In this document: positions 22,401 through 37,400 of the stretch, piece by piece | How positions within the stretch are numbered: position 1 is the first letter of the stretch | Layout: each line of letters begins with the position of its first letter | Origin: Nemertoderma westbladi | Taxonomy: Eukaryota > Xenacoelomorpha > Nemertodermatida > Nemertodermatidae | Direction of reading: 5' to 3' | DNA length: 64,000 nucleotides | Assembly (NCBI GenBank): GCA_032718475.1 | Contig: JAUCBJ010004880.1 | Coordinates: 1-64,000 of the forward strand | The notes under the pieces: generated by a model | Told to the model about the DNA's origin: nothing | Seen by the model: only the letters and a program-made list of their open reading frames with translations | Databases searched by the model: none | Position numbers and translations under genes: made by a program

Positions 22401-25400
22401 TCAACAGGAGAGGAGCCTCGCCCGTAATGATTAATGGATAGCGTATCGAGAATCCCCAAGTCCTGTTTGGTAAGGAGAGTTTCTTGTAATAAAATTATAT
22501 CGTTAGCCTTCGCGAGTTCAGAAATCACGTATCTACTTGATAGAGTCCGAACGGAGTTTGCGTTATAGGTCGCGATTCGCATTGATTATTGAGTGTTAGA
22601 TGCTTCGCCAGCGACCCCAGCAGTAGACAAAGATATCGGTGGAAGCTTGGCAGGGACGGAAGGATTTCTGTGGCCGCCAGTCCATTCTCGGATAACCATG
22701 CCGGATGGCCACTTCCCGCAATTACCTTCATCCTTTAGAATTGCTGCGGTTTCATGCGAGCAGCCAAGCTTGAACGATTTATACTCGGTGGCCCTTGTCT
22801 GCACTTCATCACAGGTTACATCAACCTCGAATGCAGATTTAACGAATTGACACAGTCGTTCAGTTGATTCACCTAAGTCCAAACGGGAAACGAAAATGTA
22901 GGATCGACGGGGTACCGATTTAAGCCCCGGTGTAGTACCGGTGCCTATAACTGCCTTTGGACGGTGTGGCTGGGGGCGAGAGGTGAAACGTAGAGGTCGA
23001 CCATTACGGCCAACTGTTGTCATCCCGTCGTCAGTACCCGTGTCTTCCACCGTTATAATTTCCTGAGTGTCATCGATCGGTGCTGGTTGGTGTGCAGGTG
23101 CTCCATTCGATAGATCTCGGTTTACCATCTTAACTTGTTTCGGCGGCTGCCGCCTGTTACGTGATTGATTTGAACTGGAATCGGGGCCAAGCGAGGTCTG
23201 GTTGACAACGGGAGCCGGAGTTGAAACCTCGGCAAAGGAACGGGAACTAACCATCACTTTATTGCCATGCTCAAGGCAGGCAACGCGGTCTTTGAGCGCC
23301 CCCATTTCCTGCACTAGCTGCGATAAGGTAGAAGCTGCTGGGTTAACTGGCGGCAGAAGAGTAAAGTCCTCCACTACAAATTGAGGGCGAGGATCGAGGT
23401 TCTTAAATGCTTGGAGTTCAAAAATCGAGAGGATATCGCAAATATATTTTTTGCGCTTATTATCACCGTTGTATTTCGTAGCAAATTTCTTAGTCACATC
23501 TCTATCGGAAATGAGTGATAGAACGGATGATCTCGCGTTTTCGATGTCCGGCGTTTTAAACGAGGGCCAGCAAGTCATGGAGTCGACAACATCGTCAAAA
23601 AACAGCGCCTTTATGTACTCTCTGCCAAGCAAAGCAGAGGACATGGTCAAGGATTACATTGCTCTCCCCCATCGAAGCGAACTGGCTTAAGTGTGCCAGA
23701 TCGATCAATAGCTAGTAGACCGGCAAACACCAAAATAGTCAATACAGCAATGCAATTACTCAATATGATATGCGGTACAGTACAGCAGTACAGCAGTAAC
23801 AATATTATTGAATATATATATATACACCATGTCCCGCAATATAGCTAAGTATATAATAAGCTATAATATGATTTGAGTTTTCATTCTTAAATATTTGATT
23901 ATCATGTCGCATGGATTATAGCACTGGATGGATGGAACTCAAACATACACCATAGCTTAATGATTAAAACTATTTATTGCATCAAATCCATATTAATCAA
24001 ATATATATAGAACGATAATACACCATGACCCGTAATATAGTGTCATTTTCTGATGACACTGACACCCCCCTCCCTTCTACAGATTTTTCTACAAATCTGT
24101 ATCATATTGCTTGAAATTTGAAACACCACTAGTTCTACTCACCGTCGTTGACCCCATGAAGCCGGAATTTTCTATTTCGCCTTCAAATTTTTTTTATTAG
24201 CGTTTTAAAAAAGTGTCTTTTGCGAAATCGCACCATCCGTATCGTGGACATTCTTCACAATAGTCGTAATATAGTCGTAATAATTATATCATTAAAAATC
24301 TTGCCTTGCAAGGATTAGAAATATGTAACAATATCTGAATTTTGTTGAGAAACAGCTGAGATATAGGCGTTCAAATATTGCAAGAATTATTGTTCACTGA
24401 AGGCCATTTATTTTATTTAATAAATACACAATGTTCTGGAACATTTTGTTTAAGTATGAATAGCTACGCAATATATATATTGGATAGGAATACCGCTGTT
24501 CTAGAATTTTGTGTATTTATTTAATAGAATAAATGGCCTGCAGCGAACGATAATTCTTGCAATATTTGAACGCCTATATCTCAGCTGTTTCTCAACGAGA
24601 TTCAGATATTGTTACATATTTGGAATCATTGCAACGCGAGCTTTTTAATGATATGAAAAAGTTACGACAAATGCGAAGAATGGCCACGATACTGAGGGTG
24701 CGATTTAGCAAAATGCACTTTTTTAAAACGCTTATAAAAAAAATTTAAAGGCAAAGTCGAAAATACCTGCTTCACTGGGTCATCGACGGTGAGTGGAACT
24801 AGTTGTGTTTCAAATTTCAAGCAATATGATAAAGATTTGTAGAAAAATCTGGGGGGGGGGGGTCCGTGTCATCAGAAAATGACACTATATTACGGGACAT
24901 GGTGTAATTATTATAGGGCTATCTATTAATGTAAACCCTATAGGGCTCTTCAGGCAAACAAAAATATGACAGTTCGGACACCCACCCCCCCCCCCCCCCC
25001 CCCCTGCCAGATTTTCTACAAATCTTAATCAGATTACATGAAATTTGAAACAAAGATAGTTTGACCTACATCCTCCGTTCTGAGAGAGCCGGAATTTTTA
25101 TTTTCGCTTGAAAAAAGTTTCGCATCAATCAAAATGTATCCATGTGCATACAGATACTTTAAATAATAATAACATATGATTAAATATATTAGTTGTGGAT
25201 AATTCGTTTGTTATATCACCTAAAGGCTACTGGCATATGATTACATAATTAAATAATTTATTGCTTTTTCTCATTAATCTAGGACAATACTGAAATGTTC
25301 TTCATCATAGTTTTTGGAGTTGAATGTGTTCTAAAAGTGATCGCTTTAGGGTTAGTTCTACATAAAGGATCTTACCTGAGGTCATTATGGAATGTGCTCG

Positions 25401-28400
25401 ATTTCATTGTTGTTGTCATTGGGTGAGTTTCCTTGGTTTGAAGTTGAAATTAGTATTTACCTTCACGTAGGCCTACTGAGATATGCAAACATATAAATTA
25501 TTTTAAGGAGCTTTAGGACGGGGCACGCTCTAACCACACTACAATACGTCCTTTGTTACCGGTGTAACCATCCATACTCCATATAACCCTTTATTTCCCT
25601 TCCCACCTTCCTATTTCCTAAATATATAGATACAAACGTTTTTTGCACTGCTTGTTCATCTGTGAAAAGATATACAATTCGGAAAGTCCTAATACAGATT
25701 TTATGGTTGAGACACAACAAATGCGAGGAATTTTCAGAAAGTGAAACATCTAACTTTGCATTACCTCATCTTATAAGGATAAACCTTTTGGTATTGTCCT
25801 CAGAATTACAATTTATTTTTATGGACACTCATCTTCGTGTGGCAGCCAATGTTGTATTCATGGATCGATACAGTAGTCTCCATTGACTTTGCTAGCCAAA
25901 AAAAATTGAAATGTAGAAGGAACATTTAACGAAATTTATAAATTGTCATATTTAATGATGCACCACTTTTGGTTCCACACTATGAATTGAGTTTGCATAC
26001 TCCCTACTCTCAATATCAATCAATTTCTCAAACCCAACCGACTTATTCCATGAAGATGACATATTTCACGGATTAAACATTACATTTTATCATTATACAT
26101 TATTATTGATATTTTTCATTATAAATTTTCTTGATATCATAATGATAATGATTGATAATCTACATGATATGGTTTTCTCTAAATCTCGCATATTACCCTA
26201 AAAATTAGCCCAGTTAAGAGGAAGAGGAAGAGGTGTTGGTTGCGGGAAGGACTGGCTGAGTAGGGTAGAAAGGATTATATTGATTCTCTCTTCTTTATAG
26301 ATTTTTATATTTCTCGAATATGCGAGAACTGTCACAGTCTCTGTGTCACAGTCCGAGTCGTACAGTAGTTATTTACTGGTCTACTGTAGCAGTAATAGTT
26401 GTTCGGTGTAGTGTAGTTCGGCGGGAACGCATTTCCCCTATAAATCAGTTGAAGTACTTATATGTGCGGTGCTGCCTCATGTATTTTACGTATATATGAG
26501 TACCGGAAATATACGAAAAAAATATGTTACCTCCCCCATCAATAGATTAATTAATTTAACTAAAGATGAAACTGCGTTCACACAATCACTCAGGGCGTTC
26601 CGGGTGCTACGACCTCTAAAACTTGTTTCGGGAGTTCCAAGTGAGTTGCAAATATATTAACGTTTAACATTTCAATGAAATTGTGTAAAGTGTTTAGTTA
26701 GAATGAATAATAGGGAATTTCAAATATTGCAAATCATATCGTTTGGCTATGTCAACTCTATGTAAAAGAGACTGGTGGTGGTGGGGGGACAATTACAGTA
26801 AATCATAATTTAGCAAATTCAACATTGCTACTTATCAATTTATCGAAAGGATAAGGTTGCTGTGACAATCAATATAATAGAGTCAATAGCATATGTACTA
26901 TGCGCAATATGTCATTGTTGCATATTATAACATACATATAATATTACATATTATATGTTTGCGTTGATTTTCACCTTTTGTGGGTATAGGCCAACATCAA
27001 CCCCCATATTTGATTGAAAACATTATTCAATTCCATTTATTTCTAGGTTTACAGGTAGTGGTAAGATCCATTGTCAGAGCAATGGCTCCCTTGATGCAAA
27101 TAGCGCTACTTCTACTTTTCGCTGTAATTATTTTTGCTATTATGGGAATGGAAGTTTTTATGAAACTGTTTCACAACTCCTGTGTTGATAATACTACAGG
27201 TAAGAAACGATTAGAACGTTCTAAGGGACACACGACTGTGGTTAGTTTGCAACCTAAAACGGGTGTCTAAGGTATACTACAGGTAAGAAACGATTAGAAC
27301 ATTCTAAGGGACACACGACTGTGGTCAGTTTGCAACCTAAAACGGGTGTCTAAGGTATACTACAGGTAAGAAACGATTAGAACATTCTAAGGGACACACG
27401 ACTGTGGTCAGTTTGCAACCTAAAACGGGTATCTAAGGTTTTAACATTTATGGCCAATTGTCCATAAGGGTCGCCAGTTACATCATATACTGCTGCTCTG
27501 TTTCTAAAAAATATACATTTCACTTATTATTTTACAAAATAGTTATTGAATGACTTTACCGCAAATTTGAAAGTATCATTGTAAGGTGTAATTAAATTAC
27601 ATCAAATCACCACAACGATAACAAGCCGTCTTATTTTCAAGTAATTTCGAGGGAAAATCGTTTATATATTCTTATTAAATATGACAATTGCAATCTCCAT
27701 TCCTACCTTAAGGGGGGGTAGCGTGTTTTTGGTCAAAATTTTCGAATTTTCATTTTCAATCCTATCTTGTAGAGAATTTAACGGGGAATCTGAATCTGAT
27801 TTTGGTTTGTTCATAGCTTTTTAAGATAAGATAGTCATAATAGGTCATAATAGTTTTATTTCTGTTTCATTATTTACTTTGCTGTTATAGGCCTATTAGC
27901 CACCAGGTATTCTTCATTATTCAGTAGGCCTGCTTTGCGTTTGATTGTAAATATGATAACAGATAGTGTCATAAGTATTATACAATACAATGCAATTTAA
28001 GAAGCGTCGGGAACAGATTAGACGTCTATGGAAGGATCGAAGATCAGAAAAAACTGTAGAGTGTAAAGAAGGAATTTCTAATAGTAAAAGGAAAACAATT
28101 ACTAAACTAGATGCATTACATACTATAAAATCTTACAAGAAGGAGATTACCAGTATAGGATATCAAATGCTCCATCTATCAAGTTTACGGGAAGCTATAG
28201 AACTGGTCCATTCCTCTGGTGGTTGTAGTGGAGTTATTAATCTATCATCTGCGAAATTCATTGGTATTGACAATAGAATCGAGATTAGCTGTGCAATATG
28301 TCAATTTACACATCTGATGACATGTGGACCACGATTAGATCCAAAACTTCCAATATCTTCATCTAGTAAACAGTTAAATACTCATGTTGCTTATGCAATT

Positions 28401-31400
28401 ACTGAATTGGTTCTTGGACTTGAGGCCATATATACGATTGCAGAGATTCTTGATATGCCTTGTAAAATGGCCAAAACAACATTTTCCTCATATGTGAAAG
28501 AACTGTCTGACATCTATGATGAGGTTGTGACAGAGACATTAGCTGAGGCTCGGTGCGAACTACGCAATGATAAGCATAATGTCCCAGTAGCAGTAAGTGG
28601 AGATGCTTCCTGGCATAAACGCGGCCATACATCTTTATATGGAATTGGATATGTAATAGCGATGGATTCTGGGAAAGTGTTGGATTATGATATACGGTCA
28701 AAGATCTGCCAAGAGGCTGAGTTTCATTGTAAAGAGAAAGAAACTGATAAGTACAAGGCATGCCATGAGGCTGAGTTTCATAGTAAAGAGAAAGAAACTG
28801 ATAAGTACAAGGCATGGTTCAAGCGGTTCCATGGAACCCGCGATTATGAAAGAAATATGTGAAAGATCTAATAGCCTCCGTAATGATGATAGTCATGGTC
28901 TAAGATATTCTCACTTCATAAGTGATGGGGACACTAATAGCTTTTCTGCAGTTTCTTCTGTATATGGTGTTTCCAAACAGTGTAAGAAATACTTAGAGAT
29001 GAGCGAGTGGGAAAAACATTCATTCAATGAAACTACCACTGGTATCCAATATTGGCAAGATCATGAGGATGGTAAAGTACAATGAGAATGTGTAACAAAG
29101 TAGATTGTATCAACCATGTGCAAAAACGGGTCCACAAAGCACTACGAGATGTTGTTGCCCTAACCAAGGGTAAACTGGATGATGGAAAGTTTGTTGGTGG
29201 TGCTTCTCATCGATTGACTCATACGACATGTGCCAAACTGGCATCGTACTATGGAAAAGCGATTCGCAGCAATTCCCATAGAATGAAGGAAGAAACAAAA
29301 CCAGTGCATATCAAACGAATGCAGAATGCAATACTGGCTTCATTCCGACATTGTATCATGCATGGAACAGGAAGAGACCATCTACTGCCCTAAAGGAGAT
29401 AACTCGTGGTTCCAGTACCAACGAACTGGAGTTCCACCAACCGATAAACCACATCATTTGGATGCAGTGTTCTTGGAACTATTACTGCCCATATTCAAGA
29501 GATTTTATGATAGGAAGCTATTAGAACGGTGTCTACCAGCATATACCCAAACTCAAATGAAAGTATTTATGGAATGGTGTGGAATCGTGTCCCAAAACAC
29601 CGATTCTTTGGTCCTGAACGAATCAAATTAGCTGTTTGGAGCACTTTGGTAACCTTCAATAAAGGGTCATATGGAAGACAACTTGTTCTAGCTAAGATTA
29701 ATAAACAAACTCTAGAAAAGACAACTTGTTCTAGCTAAGATTAATAAACAAACTCTAGAAACTAGACATAGAACATCAAGATCTTCAATTTCATTGACAA
29801 TTCGAAGGGACATAAGAAGGGCAAAGAAGGTTCTAGATGCTGCGAAGAAGAAGCAAGAGCAAAATATTGTGAATTGTCTTATGTCGCAGGTGGATTTGGT
29901 GGACTTTGATGATCATTCTGATAAACATTTGTGTTGGTAATGATTATTTCTATATTACACTTGTCTAGTAACTATGCATTAGTGAAAGCATGTCCTAATC
30001 TAATCATTTGAACCAGTATTTTAGTATCCAATGTTGATTAAATGTCTTCGTAGTATTCAATCGCGATTTACAGAAAATGACATTTTTACTCATCGGAGAT
30101 CTTCAAAATGTATAATCTCCAGTTCTAGTGGTCGTATGAAGTTCGTTTTAGGCTCATTCGGAAGCTCTTTTCTCAGAGAACAAAGTTACCATTTGGTTTA
30201 AGATAAAATGCTGATGCAACACCACATGTATTTGGGTAAAATATGCCTTGCGAATTTTGTTCAAGATATGATTGCGCAGCCAGCTTTCAAGAGTTTGCCA
30301 AACCAAATGGTAACTTTGTTCTCCGCGAAAAGAGCTTTCGAATGAGCCTAAAATGAGCCTAAAAAACTTCATACGACCACTAGTACTTGAGATTATACAT
30401 TTTGAAGATCTCCGATTAGCGATAAGTCTATTCCGTGTAATCCCGCATAGACCGCAGAGTCGCAAAATTGAGTCCCGTTATTGTTCCGGAGACATGAAGT
30501 TGTCTTACAAACGGACTAGTAGGCCCAATAATCATAAAAAATACCTTCTCAATTAAAATTTTGTGCTCTTTCTCATGGAGACATCCAATTGGCACCACTG
30601 AGAAGATAAATTTGCATAAATTGAATGCAAACCCCAAACGAGTACTAAACTAAACGAGCAAACCCCAAATAAGTAGCGAAATAGAAAACGCACTATTGCT
30701 CGAACCAAATCATAGTATTATCTTACAAGGTGATTTCAACATTAACTTATTAGACACAAAAAATAAAACTACACGCGATATCCACGAAATACTAAATACA
30801 TACGACATAAAATCATTAAACAACACTATACCTACTCGTTACACAAAATCATCTGAAACATTAATAGATTTAGTACTGCCAAATATCCCCAGCGCACACA
30901 TCATTGAAAGTCTGGTCTTCTTCTGTGATTTCTCAGACCATGAGTACACGCTTACCTCTTTGAACCTGAAAATTAATTCCAAATTAAAAATTAACGAAAA
31001 AATATCATATAGGGACTTTTCAATTTTTTTCGAATATAAATTTCTATTTGATATTTCACAAATAAATTGGAATCCCTTATATAATGAAAATGATACGAAT
31101 ACAAAAATTAATTTCTTTGAAAATCAGTTAGAAACAATTTTAAACAAACACGCACCAATTAAGTATAAAACTGTAAGTAATAAACAAACATACCGTGGTA
31201 ACGACGTGCAATGGCTCACACCGGAACTATCACAACTGCGTACTGTAAAGGAAAACAAACTTTCAATCTGGCGACGCTCCAAAACCCTTGAAGATTTTAA
31301 TAATTTTAAACATGCCCGTAATAGCTTTAATAATCTTAATAAAAAATTGAAAAACAAATATATTAAGGATAAATTCCTAAATCAGAGAACAGCTAAAGGA

Positions 31401-34400
31401 AAGTGGGCGATAATTAACAGCATACTAAATAAAAATATTCTATCTACTACACCGGAAATAAAATACAACGGTCGTCTATTAACTCGTCCATTAGACATAG
31501 CTAAAACATTTAATGATATTTTCATAGATATAGGAAAATTTACCGGTCTAGATAACACATTAAATTGGACTCAATATAGGGCACCGAATGTAATAGATCA
31601 TATAGCAGAACCGAAATTTTCCTTCCACTGCATCTCCACTCTTGACATTTTTGAAGCTCTAACCAAACTATCTAACAATAAACCCTCCGGCCCCAGTTCG
31701 ATCCCTACTAGAATCTTTAAATTATCTGCAGGATTTATCAGCTCTCCACTTTCAAATATTATTAATGACTCAATAACTAAATCAATTTTCCCAAATCAAC
31801 TAAAAATATCTAACGTTACCCCTGTATACAAGAAAGGCGACGAATATGACCCAACTAATTACCGTCCAATCTCAGTCACGCACCCAATAGCTAAAATATT
31901 CGAAAAAATACTAGTCACGCAAATCGAACACTACCTCTAAAAAATAACATTTTAACACCATTTCAATTTGGCTTCCGCCGTAAAAGGTTTTCCACTTCTG
32001 ATGCAATAACATACGCTACAGAAGCATGGCGGTATGACCTGGATCGTGGTTACCATGTTGCTGTAGCCTTCCTTGACCTTAGCAAGGCTTTCAACTCTCT
32101 GGACCATGATACACTAATAACACACCTAACTGATCTAGGATTCGAAACAAATGCTTGCAACATGATTAAAAATTACTTACACGACAGACAACAACGAGTT
32201 AAAATAGGCCATACATTTTCACCATTCCTTATAGAGAAACGAGGGGTCCCCCAAGGACACTCCTTGGCCCCCTTCTCTTCTCCTTATATACTAATTCTAC
32301 TCCAAATTTAACCTCAAAAGATGCAAATCTCATACAATATGCCGATGATACTGCTCTCTATGTCAGCTCCAAAAACGCATCAACTGCTACTGTAGATTTA
32401 GCTAAAAATGTACAAAACTTGACCAATGTATTCGCAAAATTAAAATTAAAATTGAACCCGGATAAAACTGAATTTTTACTATTAACACCAAAATATACTC
32501 GAACCGCAAATAACATTGACTCAATACAATTAAAAATAAATGACACCTCAATAATTAGCCAATCTAACTGCATTAAATATCTCGGCGTCCTAATCAACAA
32601 CAAACTAAGTTGGACCGATCATATAAACAACATAATCAAAAAAATGTCCACCAGCATTGCAAGTCTTAGGAAAATTAAAGGTCAGTTGCCGCTCAAAACG
32701 AAAATCCAATTATATAAAACCTTTGTTCTCCCTTACCATCATTATTGCTGTCAATTCCTAATATCTCACCATAATGTTCATGGATTTAAAGACATATTAT
32801 ATAAATTAGAAAAAATTCAGAATTACGGTCTACGATGTACCTTTAATAAACGATGCAAAGACGTAACGGCAACTGACCTCAGAACCAAATCGAAAATACC
32901 CCTACTATCTGCTTTCCGTGAATATTACGGTCTCCTATTTTTCTATAAATATATCTACAATATATCTGCCCCTTTTAAAAATCTTGATCTCCCGCTGCTC
33001 CCAAGAAACACCCAGATCTTAAATAGACGCACATACAAAATCCGCTTACCTAGATGCCACAACCAATTTGGACATTACAGTCTCACTACACAGCTAATTA
33101 AACTATGGAACAAACTACCCATTCATATTAGACAAACAAACACTTTACAACATTTTAAACTTAAATTAAAGGGTCTATTACTCAAAAGATTTACTCGCGA
33201 GGAGGTCACATAGAGGAAGCTCAATTACCACACCTCTAACACTATTTACTTTTCCCGTATACAGTATACACTACTCAAGTTGCAGGGCCCTTACGTATGT
33301 GTGTAACTGATTGTGTTTGTGTGGTATGTATGTATTCTAATATTAGTGGGGGGGGGGGGGGGGGGGGGGGTGGTGAGGAGCGGGAGGAGGCGTATAATTT
33401 TAGCTACGTGGTGTATGGATTGGGATTGCTTGTTCACATTTTTTATATTTTAATTATTTACCGGTTATGTATGTAGACATTTACTAATATCGTCGCGTAC
33501 TTAAGCGATGATATAGTGTTTAATTTTGTTGGTTACCGGTGAAATACTGTAGACACCTTTACATATAATTTCCTTAATTATAAGTCCCTATCTTGTGTAG
33601 AGACTTCCCCATTCGTGCAATCACTATGGGTACCAAAGGAATAATAATAATAATAATAGCAAACTTCATCGCCTTTACCGATATCGCGATATATCGGAGC
33701 CAGTATCCTCTACCCCAGATATCTCGAAAAATCAGTAGTTCCACCTTGGTGTAGTGGTCGCATTGAATTCACATCTCCCGTAGGTCGTGGGTTCGATCCT
33801 CACACGGGCCAGGGCAGTTTTCGTTTCGGCACGAATGCTTTAAAGGGACCAGCCAGGGCGCATCTCTGCCTTGCATCCTTAAGTGGTAGCTAAATGAGTA
33901 CTGGAGTTTCCTCTGGGGAGTAAAGTTCTGGAAATAAGTTTAATATGTTTATGTAATATGTTTAAAAAATTCGACTTTTTGGTCAGAAAATGCGCTTAAA
34001 TAGAATAAATGACCTCCTATCTATGGATTAATATTTAGCTGAGCGTTTAAAACTCTACATGTTTCTTCATTATGCGTAATTAATATTCTAGAATTGAGTA
34101 AAAAACGTTAGAATTATATCGATTTACGTGTCAAAATGTATAGGCCTACCTTAGTTATTGGTGAAATTTAAAACGGTTTTCTGATTCCGAATCTGCAGAT
34201 GAGGGCGGTTCTAATGATAACTAGATTTCATTCCAAAGACGAAAAATAAAGCCGACGGAGGTGCCTAAATATTGCGAAATAGGCGATTTTTGACGGCTTG
34301 TTGTATCGAAATAGCTCATAAATTGATAGCCAACAAACTATCAACATACCAAATTTCGAAGCATATGATTTAAATTTGAACTTGAAATTTGAATTATAAA

Positions 34401-37400
34401 CTCATTTTTGAGTTTTTTTTTATCTGAAACAAATGGCAAACATTTCTGAACGAAAAAAGTTTCCTTTTTTTCATTTTTTTTTTCATTTTTTTTTAATTTT
34501 TTTTTAATTTTTTTTAAATGAATTTTTGAAATTTTTTGAATGAAATTCTGCATCAAATAGGATATGTTTCAAAAATTCGACTTTTTGGTCAGAAAACGCG
34601 CTACCCCCCCTTAAATGAATAAAATAAAGCCTCAGAGAATCATGGAAAAAATCATGTTATTTAAGACATACATGCGATACAATCAATCACAAGCAATGAG
34701 ACACCATTGCTATCGGTATCAACACATCATTGCCAAAGCAAAGTGCTTCATTAAAGGGATATTTATATTTTTGATCGCCAACTACAGCCGTGTATGTGGC
34801 TGATGCAGCCGGTATTGAATATTAATAATCTAGGAACATATAATAAATATATTAAGTAAATAAAATAATTAAATGACTTCTATTATCATGTCGGAATTAT
34901 ATCAATATGTTTATAAACAGTATTACATATTTTATTAGATACCGTTGAGTCTGTGGAGGAACGTAGAATATGTTCCCCGTACGATGGAGACCCCCCGACA
35001 GAAGGTCTGTTGTATCCAGGTAGCCCCTACTACTGCCCCATCGGCCAGTACTGTAAGGCCGGCTCCTGGGACGGCCCTAATCTCGGGATAACCAAATTCG
35101 ATGATATCGGATATGCCTGCCTAACTGTGTTCCAATGTATCACTATGGAGGGATGGACAGATGTCCTGTATTATGTTAGTTCATTAATAAATGTTACCAT
35201 TATTAATGGTACTTTGATAACCAATGCCCAGAGTGTTAAATAATTAGAATCCCAAAAGGGTGCTTATAATATAAGCATTAGGCTTATTCCCCAAGTCGGT
35301 GAACGTTGTTGTACAATAAAATAATCAGACACCTCACAATATCCGTTAATTTTGCCCTAAAATGAGGTTATTTTTTCTTATTTTTAAATTATTTATAATT
35401 TTTAAGTCATTTAAATTATTTTAGTAATACAGAATATCGAATTAATAATAGCAATAATAAAACAATATTTAACAACGATAAGAATGTCATAAGAATACAT
35501 ATTTTTATTGATGTTTATAATATTGGTGGTACAGTGCAGTACAAAATTACAAAACTCTGAAAACACAATGACCCACATACCCATTATTCCAACCACATAC
35601 AGAAATAAACCAGATTTAATGACGCCGCTAAATAAAAGGAAAATTACTTTTTCTAGGTTAATGGTTATATGCATCTTTATTGGGCTGTTTGCTATTTTGT
35701 TCCGCTGATATTCTTTGGGTCTTTCTTTATGCTCAATCTTGTTCTCGGAGTTCTAAGTGGGTAAGTATATTTTTATTATGTTATGATCAGACTAAATTGT
35801 TTGAATATATTTGGTTAGCTATATATAATATTTAATTGTACTTATCACTGATTTTTGGGTATATCTTTTGCGTAGAGGTATAGCCTACATAGAGGCTTCA
35901 TGTAGGTATGTGTAGCCTACATGTAGATGCACGTGTAGGGTGAATGTAGGTAGGTGTAGTCCCATAGATATTAATGTAATTTATGTGTCAACTTGCAGTA
36001 ACGTGATACACGGTCGTCAATCAGGATGTATGGCAATAATCTCTGATCTCCACGGTACAATACGGTACATCAACCTGCAGACCTGTCTGCTGTCAGACAA
36101 CAGGTTTTACTGCATACTGCAGTACTGTATAAATATCAAACATCGCGTTCTGATTATACTAAAGTCCCTTACTCGTCATAAATATTATGCCCTAATAAAT
36201 TTGAGTATGCTAACGCCACGAAAGGCATCGTTCCATTAGATTAACTCGTTCTGTTCTGATTTATATGTTTATTGAGTAAGAGTAACCTAAACAAAAACAG
36301 GCATCATCGCGGGGACTATAGTCTACCAGAAACCCTGACCCCGCTCTGCCCCTCTTTATCTGTTTATCAACCATACATCCATGGGACTTGAACAGTACTT
36401 CAGCATTGAAATGTTTTGGACGTTTTGTTTTGAAAGTAAAAATATAGAAGTCTGGAAGTTTTGTTTGTTTTAATTTTTCAGGCAGTCACATTCCACCAAC
36501 CAGCAACAGTCCCATCCCTTCCCACTATCCCGCGGACCACCACACTGTTTCATTATAAAGTATTCCCATCTCGATGATGGGAATTAATCAGTAATCCGAT
36601 GGGATTCAAATCCCATCTCGAAGTAACAGCAAAACAATAACACGAAAGTCAATAGCATTACAGTTATATCTGATTGCATTGAAAGTTAATAGAAAGAAGA
36701 AGTTAAATTGCATATCCATTAAAATATCATGAAATTGATACGGCAGTTTAGTAGATTAAAACGGCCACAGCAAGATGTATAAAATGAAAAATAAGTAAAA
36801 TCAGCACAGCACACAATATTATCAATATAGACATTGAAGACAATTTAATAAACAAATACTATAAAAAAATATCTACTAACAATCAATACATGATATATAT
36901 AATATATATATACATCAGCGACTACCATCGCCACTCTGGTTCAATCAGTCAGTCCGGTATCATTGTTAGCGTTTTGTTGAATCACCCACTCATCCTCAGA
37001 CCCTTATGTACACCGACGACGAGCTCTAACCCTAACCTTTAGTCGATTCCTCCTTGACTGGAAACATCAGGTTCGGGCCGTTCGGCCCATACAAAGTCAT
37101 TAGCCTCCATGCCTGAACCCGCAGGATCATAAGATCTACAGTATGTATCGGTATATCGTTCAGTCGTTTTTTCCTTTGTCAGTACTGTAGTATTGATAGG
37201 CTCCGTCTCGTGGGTATTCAGGGGACCCCCATTCGACGTATTCGCATCTCCTCCTGGTTGTCTCGGGTACCACCGCCCGCCATATGCGCATCTCTTCGTG
37301 GTTGTTCCGGGTACCACCCCCGTTCGCCGCATTCGCATCTCATCGAGGAAGTTCGGGTCCGGGTACCCCGTCAGCCCGTGTAGGCCTATTCATTCATCAT

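Larger units (their letters stand above)
19812..23720 (-). mobile_element. Two-ORF non-LTR retrotransposon (CR1/L2/Jockey-like), internally deleted
   Basis: On the minus strand the order is ORF1 (23650-22586), the start of ORF2 with an AP-endonuclease N-terminus (22582-22262), a proline-rich repeat, and reverse transcriptase (to 19971). The 3' end lies at about 19812-19836 with a (TTA)n-type tail, immediately beyond the exon 2 donor of the channel gene. The 5' end is near 23700. Most of the endonuclease is deleted, so the copy cannot be autonomous, yet both remaining frames are long and open. Confidence 0.85.
27712..34610 (+). mobile_element. TTAA-flanked DNA transposon with nested insertions
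   Basis: The left end GGGGGGGTAGCGTGTTTTTG (27712) and the complement of the right end, GGGGGGGTAGCGCGTTTTCT (34610 inward), form imperfect TIRs of about 35 bases. TTAA stands directly outside both (27708-27711 and 34611-34614). Inside are a Mutator-like transposase on the plus strand, then a foldback, a LINE and a SINE that must have inserted later. A second right-end-like segment (AAATTCGACTTTTTGGTCAG) is also at about 33970. TTAA duplication is typical of Kolobok and piggyBac elements. The transposase type argues against piggyBac. Confidence 0.75.

Noticed and set aside
33735-33810. Functional tRNA gene
   Set aside because: Boxes A and B are present, but the segment continues into a SINE body shared with 18430-18610 and a proper acceptor stem is not evident.
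27712-34610. piggyBac element on the basis of TTAA
   Set aside because: No piggyBac DDD transposase is present. The only transposase inside is Mutator-like.
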